35,700 bases of DNA from CAIKZJ01 sp964626015 (GCA_964626015.1 CAZVCC010000034.1:1-35700); one strand, 5' to 3'; shown: positions 16,066-25,061, counted from the stretch's first letter. Notes: a model not told the origin generated them from the letters alone. Made by a program: numbers and translations.

Positions 16066-16464
16066 TCAGTTTTCCGTCCTTAGATATTCAAGTATCTTCC
16101 TTGCATCAGCTTCATTAACGTCTTGTGGATTCATTCTTACTTTCATTTCTTCAAATAATTTTTTGGCAGCTTTATTCTCATTTATCATGCCATCTGGATT
16201 TAACATCATATTCATAATCCATTCCGGAGTTCTGCGATTTGTAATACCTCTTAATGCTGAACCTATCTTTTTCTGGTCAAGACTATGGCAAGTAGTACAT
16301 TTCTTTAGAAATAATTCCTGACCCTCACCTGCTAATTTCTTATCTATTTCCCCCAGCGTAATTTCTTTAATTGGTCCTGTTCCCTTATCCCTTTTTGCAT
16401 CATCGGAACATCCGGTCATCAATGAAATTATCATTAATATTATAACAATGCTAATTTTTTTCAC
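16066..16464 (-). CDS. Small c-type cytochrome lipoprotein
   Basis: 132 residues. A lipoprotein signal ends in LMTGC with Cys19 as the lipidated residue. A single heme site CTTCH lies at 56-60, and a Met-rich C-terminal stretch (MMLNPDGM, MKVRMNPQD) provides candidate axial ligands, as in class I cytochromes. It is a monoheme electron carrier tethered to a membrane on the periplasmic side. The start overlaps the stop of the upstream lipoprotein gene by four bases, so the two are coupled. The redox partner is unknown. Confidence 0.92.
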   Translation of the reverse strand: MKKISIVIILMIISLMTGCSDDAKRDKGTGPIKEITLGEIDKKLAGEGQELFLKKCTTCHSLDQKKIGSALRGITNRRTPEWIMNMMLNPDGMINENKAAKKLFEEMKVRMNPQDVNEADARKILEYLRTEN

Positions 16465-17282
16465 TGTTTGTATTCTGGTGTTAAAATTTCACTAAGTTCT
16501 TTGTATGTAAACTTCAACTCAGTCGGTCCGACAGCATACGGGGCTATCTCGTAATTGTTGTAAAAGAAATTAACACCCTCTTTCGTTAGGATAAAGTTGT
16601 CATTATACTTTATAAAATTATCGAATAAATAGCCTTTCTCACCGTCAAGCCTGTCTGTTTCCTTTAGATTTCTTAACTCTCTGTATTTCTTATCAATTAA
16701 CTTATTCAGTTTCTCTTCAAACCCGTTGCTAAATAAATCATTTAATTTTATTTGTCTACCTGATTTAGGATTGAAGACAAAATACCTTGCATAACTGTTT
16801 GGATGCGCGCCTCCAGTATTTATATAATAATCTATACTCAGCGATAAAGCTGCAGGTTTATTATAAACCACGCTGCAGTTTATGTCAAGTGCATACACTA
16901 AAGGAAAATCTGGCGATGCATCTTTCAAAGCATTTTCATAGTCTGCAAAGAATGTCTTTGCTAATCCCTCAAGATTCTTATTGTTGCTGTTTCCCTCTAC
17001 TGTAAATACACTATCTGCAATATATGCATCAATTATTTTGTTTATCTCAACCGCACTACTTCCGCTGAACACAGGATAAGAAATTTTTAAATAAGAACAT
17101 TTCTCCTCGGTTTCTTTACAGTCTTTATACGTTTTCTTAAAGCTTTTCATTTCAAAACTAATACTGTCAGATGCCTTTACCTCTTGCTTTGCAGTATTTG
17201 TAGTTTTATTTATTGTATCCGCCTGCTTCCCGCATCCAATAACAATAAACGCAACAATAATAAATATTGATATTTGTCTCAT
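16461..17282 (-). CDS. DUF3298/DUF4163-type lipoprotein
   Basis: 273 residues. The lipobox VIGC places the lipidated Cys at 17. The body matches the RsiV/PdaC-like DUF4163 plus DUF3298 layout: PVFSGSSAVEINKIID early, the central GGAHPNS motif with ARYFVFNPKSGRQIKLNDLF, and FYYNNYEIAPYAVGP-type sequence near the end (here FFYNNYEIAPYAVGP). In other bacteria such domains sense or bind cell-wall ligands such as lysozyme; whether that applies here is unknown. It lies 33 bp after mscL and overlaps the cytochrome gene downstream. Confidence 0.88.
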   Translation of the reverse strand: MRQISIFIIVAFIVIGCGKQADTINKTTNTAKQEVKASDSISFEMKSFKKTYKDCKETEEKCSYLKISYPVFSGSSAVEINKIIDAYIADSVFTVEGNSNNKNLEGLAKTFFADYENALKDASPDFPLVYALDINCSVVYNKPAALSLSIDYYINTGGAHPNSYARYFVFNPKSGRQIKLNDLFSNGFEEKLNKLIDKKYRELRNLKETDRLDGEKGYLFDNFIKYNDNFILTKEGVNFFYNNYEIAPYAVGPTELKFTYKELSEILTPEYKQ

Positions 17283-17315
17283 AAGTCTCTTTAAATTTCA
17301 TTAATAAAATAGTAT

Positions 17316-17753
17316 TTATTTATTCCCTTTAAGTATATCTCTTATCTCAGTCAGAAGTTTTTCTTCGTTTGTTGGTTCTGGAGGTGGAGCAGGAGCTTCC
17401 TCTTTTTGCTTAATAGATTTCTGATATGCTTTCAATGCAATGAAAATGCAAAAACCAATTATCAGAAAATCAAAAATATTTTGTATAAATGCACCGTAAT
17501 TCAATGAGACTTCAGCTACTGCTGGTGTAACTGTCTGTGTTCCGTTCATAACTGCATCTTTGCCGCTTTGTAACACTAGTTTTAACTCTTTAAAATCTAC
17601 TTTCCCAAGCAATAATCCTATTGGAGGCATTAGGATATCACTTACAAATGAAGTAATAACCTTACCGAAAGCTCCTCCTATGATTACGGCAACTGCAAGG
17701 TCAATTATGTTTCCCTTCATTATGAATTCTTTAAACTCTTTTATAATTGACAT
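17316..17753 (-). CDS. mscL: Large-conductance mechanosensitive channel
   Basis: 145 residues. The first transmembrane helix carries the family signature FIMKGNIIDLAVAVIIGGAFGK (residues about 10-31 contain the gate), followed by SDILMPPIGLLLG, a periplasmic loop and a second transmembrane helix (IFDFLIIGFCIFIALKA). The cytoplasmic tail is charged and Pro-rich. It is a homopentameric emergency release valve in the inner membrane, opened by hypo-osmotic shock. It is the first gene of the probable minus-strand group running into the lipoprotein genes. Confidence 0.96.
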   Translation of the reverse strand: MSIIKEFKEFIMKGNIIDLAVAVIIGGAFGKVITSFVSDILMPPIGLLLGKVDFKELKLVLQSGKDAVMNGTQTVTPAVAEVSLNYGAFIQNIFDFLIIGFCIFIALKAYQKSIKQKEEAPAPPPEPTNEEKLLTEIRDILKGNK

Positions 17754-17921
17754 TATTTAATAATTAGTTTTTAAAAACAAAGATAAGTATTTAGAACGAA
17801 ATAAAAAACAATCTATGTATCGTATATTACATTGAAATATCAGCATAGATATTCCGAAATTTATTGCTTGCAAACAAAACATATTTTAAACTATTCTGTG
17901 AAAATTTTTACTCAGTAATTG

Positions 17922-17937
17922 TCAATCAGGTGATTGA
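17922..17937. promoter_or_regulatory. Palindromic operator candidate upstream of the ferredoxin gene
   Basis: TCAATCA-GG-TGATTGA is a perfect inverted repeat of 7-bp arms with a 2-bp centre, ending 61 bp before the ATG at 17999. It differs from the FNR/CRP half-site layout (TTGAT-N4-ATCAA). It could be a site for a dimeric regulator. Confidence 0.5.
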
Positions 17938-17998
17938 AAAGTACATTGAAAAAATCCATTAAAACAGATATATTTATCTGATTAAATTAATCTAATAT

Positions 17999-18856
17999 AT
18001 GAAAAGAACTATAATCACTATAGACGAACAAAAATGCAACGGATGCGAAGAATGCGTTAACGGTTGCCATGAGGGAGCGTTGCAGATGATTGACGGAAAA
18101 GCCCGGCTTGTAAGCGAACTTTATTGCGATGGACTCGGAGCTTGTATCGGTACTTGTCCGGAAGGTGCCATTACTCTCGAAGAAAGGGAAGCCGAGCCCT
18201 ACAGCGAATACGCAGTTATGAATAGAATTTCAAAGATGGGCGAAAAGGTTATCTTAGCGCATTTAAAACACCTTAAAGACCATAATGAGATTGGTTATTT
18301 AAATGAAGGTATAGAATACTTGAAAGAGAATTCCATTAATGTAAACCTTAATTCCTTATTCGAACGAAAGTTAAGCGTGGTAGAAAGCATTGAACCCCAG
18401 CATACTGGTTGTCCCGGCTCCCGACAAAAAACTTTTACTAATGTCCGAAATGTTCCCGCTGATGAATCTGTTGGCTCAGAGTTAACTCACTGGCCGATTC
18501 AACTTCATCTCATCAATCCTAATGCATCCCATTTCAACAACTGTGATTTGCTGATTGCAGCCGATTGCGTACCGTTTAGTATCTCAAATTTCCATACAAA
18601 GTTTTTAAAGAATAAAAAGCTTGTAATTGCATGTCCAAAACTGGATTCCGGAAAAGAAATCTATATGGAGAAATTAAGAGTACTAATTGAAGAGTCAAAG
18701 ATAAATACTTTAAATGTCGTGATTATGGAAGTCCCATGTTGCAGCGGTTTGTTAAAACTTGCTCAGCTATCTGTTGAGACATCAAACAGGAAAGTTCCTA
18801 TTAAATACACTGTAGTTGGGATACAGGGAGATGTTATAGAAGAAGAATGGTTGTAA
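17999..18856 (+). CDS. Ferredoxin-domain iron-sulfur protein with C-terminal Cys-containing domain
   Basis: 285 residues. The N-terminal ~60 residues form a two-cluster ferredoxin. The first motif is intact (C13, C16, C19, C23). In the second, CDGLGACIGTCP, the usual second Cys is Leu46, leaving C43, C49 and C53. A GCPGS motif follows near residue 138. The C-terminal half (about 175-285) is a separate domain with AADCVPF, ACPKLD and EVPCCSGL motifs that may add ligands. Homologues occur in many anaerobes as '4Fe-4S binding proteins' of unknown role; electron transfer is inferred. It stands alone on this strand. Confidence 0.85.
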   Translation: MKRTIITIDEQKCNGCEECVNGCHEGALQMIDGKARLVSELYCDGLGACIGTCPEGAITLEEREAEPYSEYAVMNRISKMGEKVILAHLKHLKDHNEIGYLNEGIEYLKENSINVNLNSLFERKLSVVESIEPQHTGCPGSRQKTFTNVRNVPADESVGSELTHWPIQLHLINPNASHFNNCDLLIAADCVPFSISNFHTKFLKNKKLVIACPKLDSGKEIYMEKLRVLIEESKINTLNVVIMEVPCCSGLLKLAQLSVETSNRKVPIKYTVVGIQGDVIEEEWL

Positions 18857-18873
18857 TATAGTTTTTAATGAAA

Positions 18874-18888
18874 AATCATTCGGTGATT
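18874..18888. terminator. Weak hairpin between convergent genes
   Basis: AATCA / TGATT stem with a 5-nt loop, followed on the minus strand by TTTCATTAAAAA. A short stem, but correctly placed after the YciO-family gene. Confidence 0.35.
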
Positions 18889-18903
18889 CAGGATTTAGCT
18901 CTC

Positions 18904-19518
18904 TTACTCATCGAGTATTCCTAAACCTTGTCTTATTATGTTAATATCACCGTCAGAACAGTCAACAACAGTCGAAGGAGTTCTTTTCCCTGGTCCCCCT
19001 TCTATAACGATATCAACTCTTTTCTCAAAAACCTCATAAATAAGTTCAGGATCATTTATGTAATCATCATTATCGTATATATCATGTATAGAAGTTGAGG
19101 TTATCGGATTGCCAAGTTCTTTCACGATTCTTCTGCATATTAAGTTATCCGGTACCCTTATTCCTACTGTTTTTTTCTTACTCTTGAATATTTTCGGCAC
19201 ATTACTGTTTGCCTTGAGTATAAAAGTAAATGCACCCGGTAAGTGTTTCTTCATTATTCTGTAAAGTGGTGTATCTATACTGAAAACAAAGTCTGAAAGA
19301 TGGCTCAAATCATAACATACTAACGAGTAATTTGCAGTCTTAACATTAATATTCTTTATCCTGCTTATTTTCTCTATTGCGTCATGATTGTTTATATCGC
19401 ATCCCATCGAATACACTGTATCGGTAGGATAAATTACAATTCCACCGTCTTTTAAGCATTCGGTCACCATTTTTATTTTTCTTTCTTCAGGATTTTCGGG
19501 ATGTATATGTAGAAACAT
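18904..19518 (-). CDS. YciO-family Sua5/YrdC-domain protein
   Basis: 204 residues. A single YrdC-like domain with the YciO-type N-terminus (FLHIHPENPEER) and YPTDTVYSMGCDI. The nucleotide-binding end reads GGPGKRTPSTVVD and IIRQGLG. TsaC/Sua5 relatives make threonylcarbamoyl-AMP for the t6A tRNA modification, but YciO is a divergent subgroup whose activity is less certain, so a plain TsaC label would be an over-call. It lies 8 bp after the 74-residue gene, presumably in one transcript. Confidence 0.87.
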   Translation of the reverse strand: MFLHIHPENPEERKIKMVTECLKDGGIVIYPTDTVYSMGCDINNHDAIEKISRIKNINVKTANYSLVCYDLSHLSDFVFSIDTPLYRIMKKHLPGAFTFILKANSNVPKIFKSKKKTVGIRVPDNLICRRIVKELGNPITSTSIHDIYDNDDYINDPELIYEVFEKRVDIVIEGGPGKRTPSTVVDCSDGDINIIRQGLGILDE

Positions 19519-19526
19519 GAATTTAT

Positions 19527-19751
19527 TTAGTAGTTGTGGTTCAAAATATCGTCCTTTATAAGGAATAATAAGTTCTCTACTATTGCATCATTATTTTCCT
19601 TATTTGATTGATTTTCTATTACTGTTTGGCTTGTTTTGTTGATTAAATTACCATCAAGATATCCGCTCGCAACATAGTTTTCTCCGTCAAATTCAACTAT
19701 GATACGGAATTTCTTTAAACCTTTTTCTAATATTTCTTCCTTAATAACCAA
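19527..19751 (-). CDS. Small hypothetical protein (74 residues)
   Basis: A short acidic protein with no signal peptide. The N-terminal half is predicted strand-rich (KKFRIIVEFDGENYVASGYLDG), and the C-terminal half is polar with a final hydrophobic helix (VENLLFLIKDDI). The first half resembles small beta-hairpin proteins related to HicB-like antitoxins only loosely; no partner toxin is adjacent. It ends 8 bp before the YciO-family start, which supports its being a real first gene of a two-gene transcript. Function unknown. Confidence 0.65.
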   Translation of the reverse strand: MVIKEEILEKGLKKFRIIVEFDGENYVASGYLDGNLINKTSQTVIENQSNKENNDAIVENLLFLIKDDILNHNY

Positions 19752-19778
19752 TGTTTTCTAATATATATCTAAATTAAT

Positions 19779-19799
19779 CATTTTTTAAACTAAAAAATG
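19779..19799. promoter_or_regulatory. 8-bp inverted repeat upstream of the 74-residue gene
   Basis: CATTTTTT (19779-19786) and AAAAAATG (19792-19799) flank AAACT, 28 bp before the start at 19751. It could be an operator, but it is A/T homopolymer-rich and might be chance. Confidence 0.3.
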
Positions 19800-19849
19800 C
19801 AACATAATATTTACATTTTTTTCACAAATTTTGTTCCCATATATGTAAA

Positions 19850-19878
19850 TAAAAAGGGGATTAAAAATCCCCTTTATT
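19850..19878 (-). terminator. Intrinsic terminator of the BNR-protein genes
   Basis: A 10-bp stem AAAGGGGATT (19853-19862) / AATCCCCTTT (19866-19875) has a 3-nt loop. On the minus strand it is followed by TTATTTAC after a run of T. It lies just after the 838-residue gene. Confidence 0.85.
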
Positions 19879-19896
19879 TTCGACATTTACTACTTC

Positions 19897-22413
19897 TTAT
19901 TTTAGAACTATCATTCTCTTTATATCAGTGAATGAAGACGTATTAATTCTGTAGAAATAAATCCCGCTCGCAAATTTTCCTGCATTGAATGTTGCCTTAT
20001 ATTTTCCCGGTTGCAAAAATTCATCTGCAAGTACTTCTACTTCTTTCCCAAGTATATCATAAACCCTAATCTGAACAAGCCCTGCCTTTGGAACATCAAA
20101 ATTAATGTTAGTCACTGGATTAAACGGATTCGGATAGTTCTGGTATAGTTTGAATTCACTCGGAATTTCTGCCCCTAAATTCTGAATACCTACTGATTCT
20201 ACCGTCCAGTTCGCTGTTTCAACAATTGCATTATTTATTGCTATACTCACTGTTGTATCAAATCCTAAAGTATCAGGACTTGTGTATGAACCATTCCCGA
20301 CTCCAGTCCATCCTTTGAATCTGTAAGTTGTATTCCCTGAAGTGAAGAAACGAGAGTACACCCCATACTGGAATGTTACTGCAGAATCATAAAATAATCC
20401 GCCTCCAAAAGAATTTCCGACCGATGAGTTTAATATAAGTCTGTATTGTGACTTATAATTTGCCGTGTATGTCCCTGGTGCAGTTACATTAAAGGTCTGT
20501 GTTGTGTCACCGCCCTGTGACCAGTTCGTAAATACATATCTCGTCCCGCCCACTATCTTCGGACTTAATGCTTGTATTGTAACCGATGTTCCAATATTAA
20601 AGGTGATATTCTGTCTCGTGTTGTATTGTACGCCATTAATCTTAAAATCGCAGGCTCCTTCTCTATTTGTTCCGATGCTTAAAGTAGCAACATTCACATC
20701 CATGTCCTGTATTCTCTGATGTACAGGAATTCCATTAGGACCTCTTCCTGTCACTACTATCCCATAAACTCCGGGCGTAACTGTTCCTGTTGTCTTAATC
20801 CTTAATGTTACAGAATCAGGATAACTGACAAGTGAGTCTCTGCCATTTAAAAAACTTACCTGTATTGTACCGGAAGCTGGTATTGTGTCAACTGATGCAG
20901 TGAATTTCACGTAATCGTTATAACTTTTCACCGAAGGTACAATTACTCTGACGAATGCACTGTCGTTATTTCCCAATTGAGTTTTAATCGGATTTAATTT
21001 CATAGCATAGTCAGGATAATATGCTGTATAACTGCCAAAAGTATTAAACCTGTAGTCTGCCCAGACCGTCATAGCAGTTTTGCCGTATGAAGTTATCGCA
21101 TCGTAATCACCAAGATACTTTGGTGTGCCTCCGCCTCCGCATCCCGAACAGTCAATCTTAAATAACTTGTTAGATATTTTTGAGTTGGTTACAAAAGATG
21201 CTCCGCCATTACTTGAATATGAAGCGTATACTTCGCAGGAATCACTCGTTGGACAGTTTCTTGTATCGAGCCATTTCACGTAAAGTCTTCCTGTTTGTTT
21301 GTCACACCATACAGCCGGATGCCATTGATGATTCGCTGTTGGATTTACGTCATCATTAATTTGAACAGGCGCTGAGAATGTCGCTCCTTGGTCGGTTGAA
21401 TATCTGCAGAAAATATCAGGTTTATTCCCGTCTCCTGCCGGCTGATTAGTTGCATAAACTAAATATAATCTCCCTCTGTAAGGTCCGTAACTGTTATCCG
21501 CTGTAATAAATGGATATGGACGGGTTCTCATATTTTGTACGCTGTTTCTGCCCCCTACATTCGTTCCTACATAACCCACAAAATTCTGCTGTGATTTCAT
21601 AGTAAATGATGCACCTCCATCCGTTGATACAAAAAATGAATATACCGCTGCGAATGAATTTCCTGAATTCGTAACAACATAAACACATCCGCCGGGTATA
21701 TCTCCGCTTATTACATTAGGACCGACACACGGCATTGCACCGGGCAAATTGTGCGGCGTAAGAGTTTGAGCATAAATAAAAGTTTGTCCTCTGTTTGTAC
21801 TTCTGAAAACATTACATGACAAACCGCTTGTCATTGTTGAATATACATAATTTGTATAAGGTCCCGCACTTTGGTCTGCTGCAATCCAGTTTTTGTCGTT
21901 GCCGGAATTACCACCCGTTATTGACCACGTTAAACCGTTATTCGTTGATACCGCGATTTTAGTACCTACAATAGAGGTCCCGCTTTCATACATGTTCTCA
22001 TAATATAATGTTCCTAAACTGTCGTATGCTGTTACTGGGTCACCTGCCATTGAAAAACCAAAAACGGGATTGTTAGTAAACCAATTCAGTCCATTCATTG
22101 TATAGTATGTAGCATTTGTGTTAAATGCCGCAAAATACTGAAGCGGATCTCTTGGATTGATAGACATATGAGGTTCAGCAAAATCAGTACCTAGAAAAAA
22201 ATTGTCATATCCATCGACACCCGTATTAATAATTGAGTTTACCGAAAAAGGTGAATAATTTTGCTGATTCTTTGATTGTAATAGCAAATTCCGAGGAATC
22301 CTGTCAAGATTAGGGTCATCCCACCCATTATTATTTTGCGGAAATATCGAATTCGCAATAAATACTGTGCCCGTGATAATTAATACGGCAATTGAGAGTT
22401 TAAGTGCTTTCAT
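19897..22413 (-). CDS. T9SS-exported Asp-box (BNR/sialidase-like propeller) protein, copy 2
   Basis: 838 residues. A signal peptide covers about residues 1-26. Five Asp-box motifs (S-x-N/D-x-G-x-x-W/F) occur: STNNGLTW, STNRGQTF, STDGGASF, STDQGATF and SSNGGASF, which mark a beta-propeller. A repeat-type domain then contains FTNWSQGGDT and FKGWTGVGNG, like InlB/Listeria-Bacteroides repeats. The C-terminus is a T9SS type A sorting domain (YQNYPNPFNP, RVYDILGKEV, GIYFYRI). Automatic labels such as exo-alpha-sialidase are not supported by any catalytic residues I can identify; the propeller may only bind a ligand. It lies 7 bp after its paralogue. Confidence 0.9.
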   Translation of the reverse strand: MKALKLSIAVLIITGTVFIANSIFPQNNNGWDDPNLDRIPRNLLLQSKNQQNYSPFSVNSIINTGVDGYDNFFLGTDFAEPHMSINPRDPLQYFAAFNTNATYYTMNGLNWFTNNPVFGFSMAGDPVTAYDSLGTLYYENMYESGTSIVGTKIAVSTNNGLTWSITGGNSGNDKNWIAADQSAGPYTNYVYSTMTSGLSCNVFRSTNRGQTFIYAQTLTPHNLPGAMPCVGPNVISGDIPGGCVYVVTNSGNSFAAVYSFFVSTDGGASFTMKSQQNFVGYVGTNVGGRNSVQNMRTRPYPFITADNSYGPYRGRLYLVYATNQPAGDGNKPDIFCRYSTDQGATFSAPVQINDDVNPTANHQWHPAVWCDKQTGRLYVKWLDTRNCPTSDSCEVYASYSSNGGASFVTNSKISNKLFKIDCSGCGGGGTPKYLGDYDAITSYGKTAMTVWADYRFNTFGSYTAYYPDYAMKLNPIKTQLGNNDSAFVRVIVPSVKSYNDYVKFTASVDTIPASGTIQVSFLNGRDSLVSYPDSVTLRIKTTGTVTPGVYGIVVTGRGPNGIPVHQRIQDMDVNVATLSIGTNREGACDFKINGVQYNTRQNITFNIGTSVTIQALSPKIVGGTRYVFTNWSQGGDTTQTFNVTAPGTYTANYKSQYRLILNSSVGNSFGGGLFYDSAVTFQYGVYSRFFTSGNTTYRFKGWTGVGNGSYTSPDTLGFDTTVSIAINNAIVETANWTVESVGIQNLGAEIPSEFKLYQNYPNPFNPVTNINFDVPKAGLVQIRVYDILGKEVEVLADEFLQPGKYKATFNAGKFASGIYFYRINTSSFTDIKRMIVLK

Positions 22414-22420
22414 TTTTGTT

Positions 22421-24898
22421 TTATTTAATTAATAACATTTTTTTAATATCTTTAAAACTGTTTGCTATAATTCTGTAAAAATAAATCCCGCTCGTATATT
22501 TTGATGCGTTAAACGTTATATTGTATTTGCCCGGTGTTAATCTTTGGTCTAATATATCTTCAACTTCCCTGCCAAGCACATCATAGATTATTATTCTTAC
22601 ATTCTCATTTCTTAATACGTCAAAAATAATTTTTGTTTCAGGGTTAAATGGATTAGGATAATTCTGATATAACTTCCATTCACTCGGAACTACCGAACTT
22701 ATATTATTAATCCCTACAACAAGCTGCCACCTTGCTGTTTCTGCAATTGGATTTGCTAAAGACAACGTAACAGTCGTATCGTTCCCCGTACTATCTGGAC
22801 TTGTGTATGAACCGGTTCCTGACCCTGACCATCCTCTGAACATGTACGTCTGGCCATTGTAATTGACTATTTTAGAATTCACTCCAAAAGTTAAGCTCGC
22901 TGCTGAGTCATAAAACAACCCGCCTCCGTACGTATTCCCCGCAATGGAATTCAAAATTAGCTTGTATGCCACTTTATAATTTGCAGTTAAGGTAAATGGA
23001 GAGTTTACCTGTATGTTGTGAGATGTATCGCCTCCGTCTGACCAGTTAACAAAAGTGTAAAAATATCCTCCTGTTGTTTTTGGTCCGAATGCCTGAACGT
23101 TAATAGTGGTACCGTTTGAAAATATCAGGTTTTGTCTCGTGTTGTACAATGTTGAGTTTACATTAAAATCACAAATACCCTCTCGGTTCGTACCTATACT
23201 TATTATAGATGAATTGACTATTAAATCTAAAGTCCTTCTGTGGACAGGTATTCCTGTCACACCACTTCCGGTTATGTTAAGCTTATACCTTCCCGGTGTT
23301 ACCAATCCTGTTGTTTTAATTAAAACCTTTACAGAATCCGGAAAAGTCGCAATTGAATCTTTACCGTTCCTGAAGCTTAATTGAATCGAACCACTGGTAG
23401 GTAAAGTATCAAGTTCTAAAACAAACTTCACCCTTTCATTAAAACCCCCTCTAACAGATGGTACTCTAACTGTTACAATAAGTGAATCATTGTTGTTTAA
23501 ATATTTTTGAGTAATATCTGATTCCATCGCAAAATCTGCACTGTACGAAACAAAACTTGCCATAGTATTGTATCTTGCATCCATAAAAGAATTCAGTGAT
23601 GTGCTTGCTGTTACAGTTGAGTTTCCTATATAATCACCTATGTACTTCTCACCACCCGGCTGACCTACTGCCATTGAGTTTGGGTTCATCTGTGAATTGG
23701 ATATTTTATAATTTGTAACAAAGCTTACACCTCCGTTTGTTGAATGTGTTCCGTAGATTTGTGTCAGTATATTTCCCGTTGGGTCATTTCTTGAATCATA
23801 CCAGCAAATAAAAATCTTGCCAGTTTTCTTGTCTATTGAAATTGCAGGCATCCATTGGTCTGTAAAAGTCGCATCATCATTAATCCTCAGTGGTGTACTC
23901 CAAGTTGTTCCGAAATCAGTAGAACGCACAAGAAAGATATCTGCCAGGTCTGTACCCGCTGGATTTGCGGCATAGATAACATATACATTTCCTCTTGATG
24001 AAGTAAAACTGTTGTCTGCTGCCATTAAAGGAAAATAATTTGTTCTTATGCAGTTTTTCATTGTATATCTTCCTGCACATATAACTCCCGGCCCAACAAT
24101 ACCTGATACAGCAACCACTCCGGTACTGAAACTTGCTCCCCCGTCAGATGAACGGTAAACCCTTATCGTATTGCCTGATGTACAACCAAAATATACATTT
24201 CCTCCCTGTATATTTCCGTTTGCACCAACTGTAATATATGCTCCTTGATCTCCCGATAGTGTTAAAGGTGTAGACCAGTTCAAACCACCGTTTGTGCTCC
24301 TGACAAACCGCATACCGCTTGAACCAAACTGTCTCCATCCGATATATACATAATTAGAATACGGTCCTCCCGTTTGGTCGGCTGCTATCCATTGTTTATC
24401 CGCTAAACCTACTGTTGAAGAATGTGCACTTAACGTTGTTGAAAATGTCTGCCCTTTGTCGGTTGATTTGGTTACCCAAATACCGTACAAAGAACCTGAC
24501 TGATATAACTGTGTATAATATAAGTTTCCAAGACTATCGAATGTCAAAACCGGATCGCCAATTTGTGATGCACCGGGAAACGAAACTCCTTTTTTGACCC
24601 AGTCAATTCCGTTTAATGTAACATAATAATTATTGATGTTGTATGCTGTTGCACTGTTTCTGAAATCGTTTGGATTCGTTACAATATAGGGCTCTCCAAA
24701 ATCCACACCAAGATAGAAATTATCAAATCCATCGGATGATGTAATAACACTGCTTTCAGTGTTAAAAGGAGTAAAATTGTAATTTGAGGGTAGGATAACC
24801 CGTGATTCAAACTTTGAATAATCGGGTTGTTCAATCAACTGACTTTTAACATTCGTGAACGAATAAAATAATAAAAATAACAGTAAAACAACTTTCAT
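22421..24898 (-). CDS. T9SS-exported Asp-box (BNR/sialidase-like propeller) protein, copy 1
   Basis: 825 residues with the same domain order as the downstream gene: signal peptide, Asp-box propeller (STDKGQTF, STNGGLNW, SSDGGASF, STDFGTTW, STNGGVSF), a domain with FVNWSDGGDT and FRGWSGSGTG, and a T9SS type A sorting domain. The shared SIGTNREG, YNTRQN, GGGLFYDSA and GSYTSPD blocks show tandem duplication. Divergence is spread over the whole length, so the event is not recent. Both products should be displayed outside the cell. The ligand is unknown; a role in binding or cutting external glycans is a guess from the fold. Confidence 0.9.
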   Translation of the reverse strand: MKVVLLLFLLFYSFTNVKSQLIEQPDYSKFESRVILPSNYNFTPFNTESSVITSSDGFDNFYLGVDFGEPYIVTNPNDFRNSATAYNINNYYVTLNGIDWVKKGVSFPGASQIGDPVLTFDSLGNLYYTQLYQSGSLYGIWVTKSTDKGQTFSTTLSAHSSTVGLADKQWIAADQTGGPYSNYVYIGWRQFGSSGMRFVRSTNGGLNWSTPLTLSGDQGAYITVGANGNIQGGNVYFGCTSGNTIRVYRSSDGGASFSTGVVAVSGIVGPGVICAGRYTMKNCIRTNYFPLMAADNSFTSSRGNVYVIYAANPAGTDLADIFLVRSTDFGTTWSTPLRINDDATFTDQWMPAISIDKKTGKIFICWYDSRNDPTGNILTQIYGTHSTNGGVSFVTNYKISNSQMNPNSMAVGQPGGEKYIGDYIGNSTVTASTSLNSFMDARYNTMASFVSYSADFAMESDITQKYLNNNDSLIVTVRVPSVRGGFNERVKFVLELDTLPTSGSIQLSFRNGKDSIATFPDSVKVLIKTTGLVTPGRYKLNITGSGVTGIPVHRRTLDLIVNSSIISIGTNREGICDFNVNSTLYNTRQNLIFSNGTTINVQAFGPKTTGGYFYTFVNWSDGGDTSHNIQVNSPFTLTANYKVAYKLILNSIAGNTYGGGLFYDSAASLTFGVNSKIVNYNGQTYMFRGWSGSGTGSYTSPDSTGNDTTVTLSLANPIAETARWQLVVGINNISSVVPSEWKLYQNYPNPFNPETKIIFDVLRNENVRIIIYDVLGREVEDILDQRLTPGKYNITFNASKYTSGIYFYRIIANSFKDIKKMLLIK

Positions 24899-24969
24899 TA
24901 ATTATATTTATTTAGAAAATTAATTTAATTAAAATATCGAATTATAATATGATATGCAAACACAATTGG

Positions 24970-25010
24970 TGCAAAATTAAAGGGTAAACCTCCCCATATA
25001 GGCTTACCCT
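24970..25010 (-). terminator. Terminator of the biotin-enzyme operon
   Basis: The imperfect stem AGGGTAA-CCT / AGG-TTACCCT (24981-24991 and 25000-25010) has one unpaired base on each side. On the minus strand the hairpin is followed by TTTAATTTTGC. It lies between the carrier gene and the BNR gene. Confidence 0.65.
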
Positions 25011-25061
25011 CGTGAAAGTAAATACGATAGGAATCGTATGATTGGATATGTAAGAAACTAT

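Noticed and set aside
17922..17937. FNR/CRP binding site
   Set aside because: The half-sites and 2-bp centre do not match TTGAT-N4-ATCAA.
19897..24898. Exo-alpha-sialidase annotation
   Set aside because: Asp-boxes mark the propeller fold only, and I could not identify the catalytic residues.
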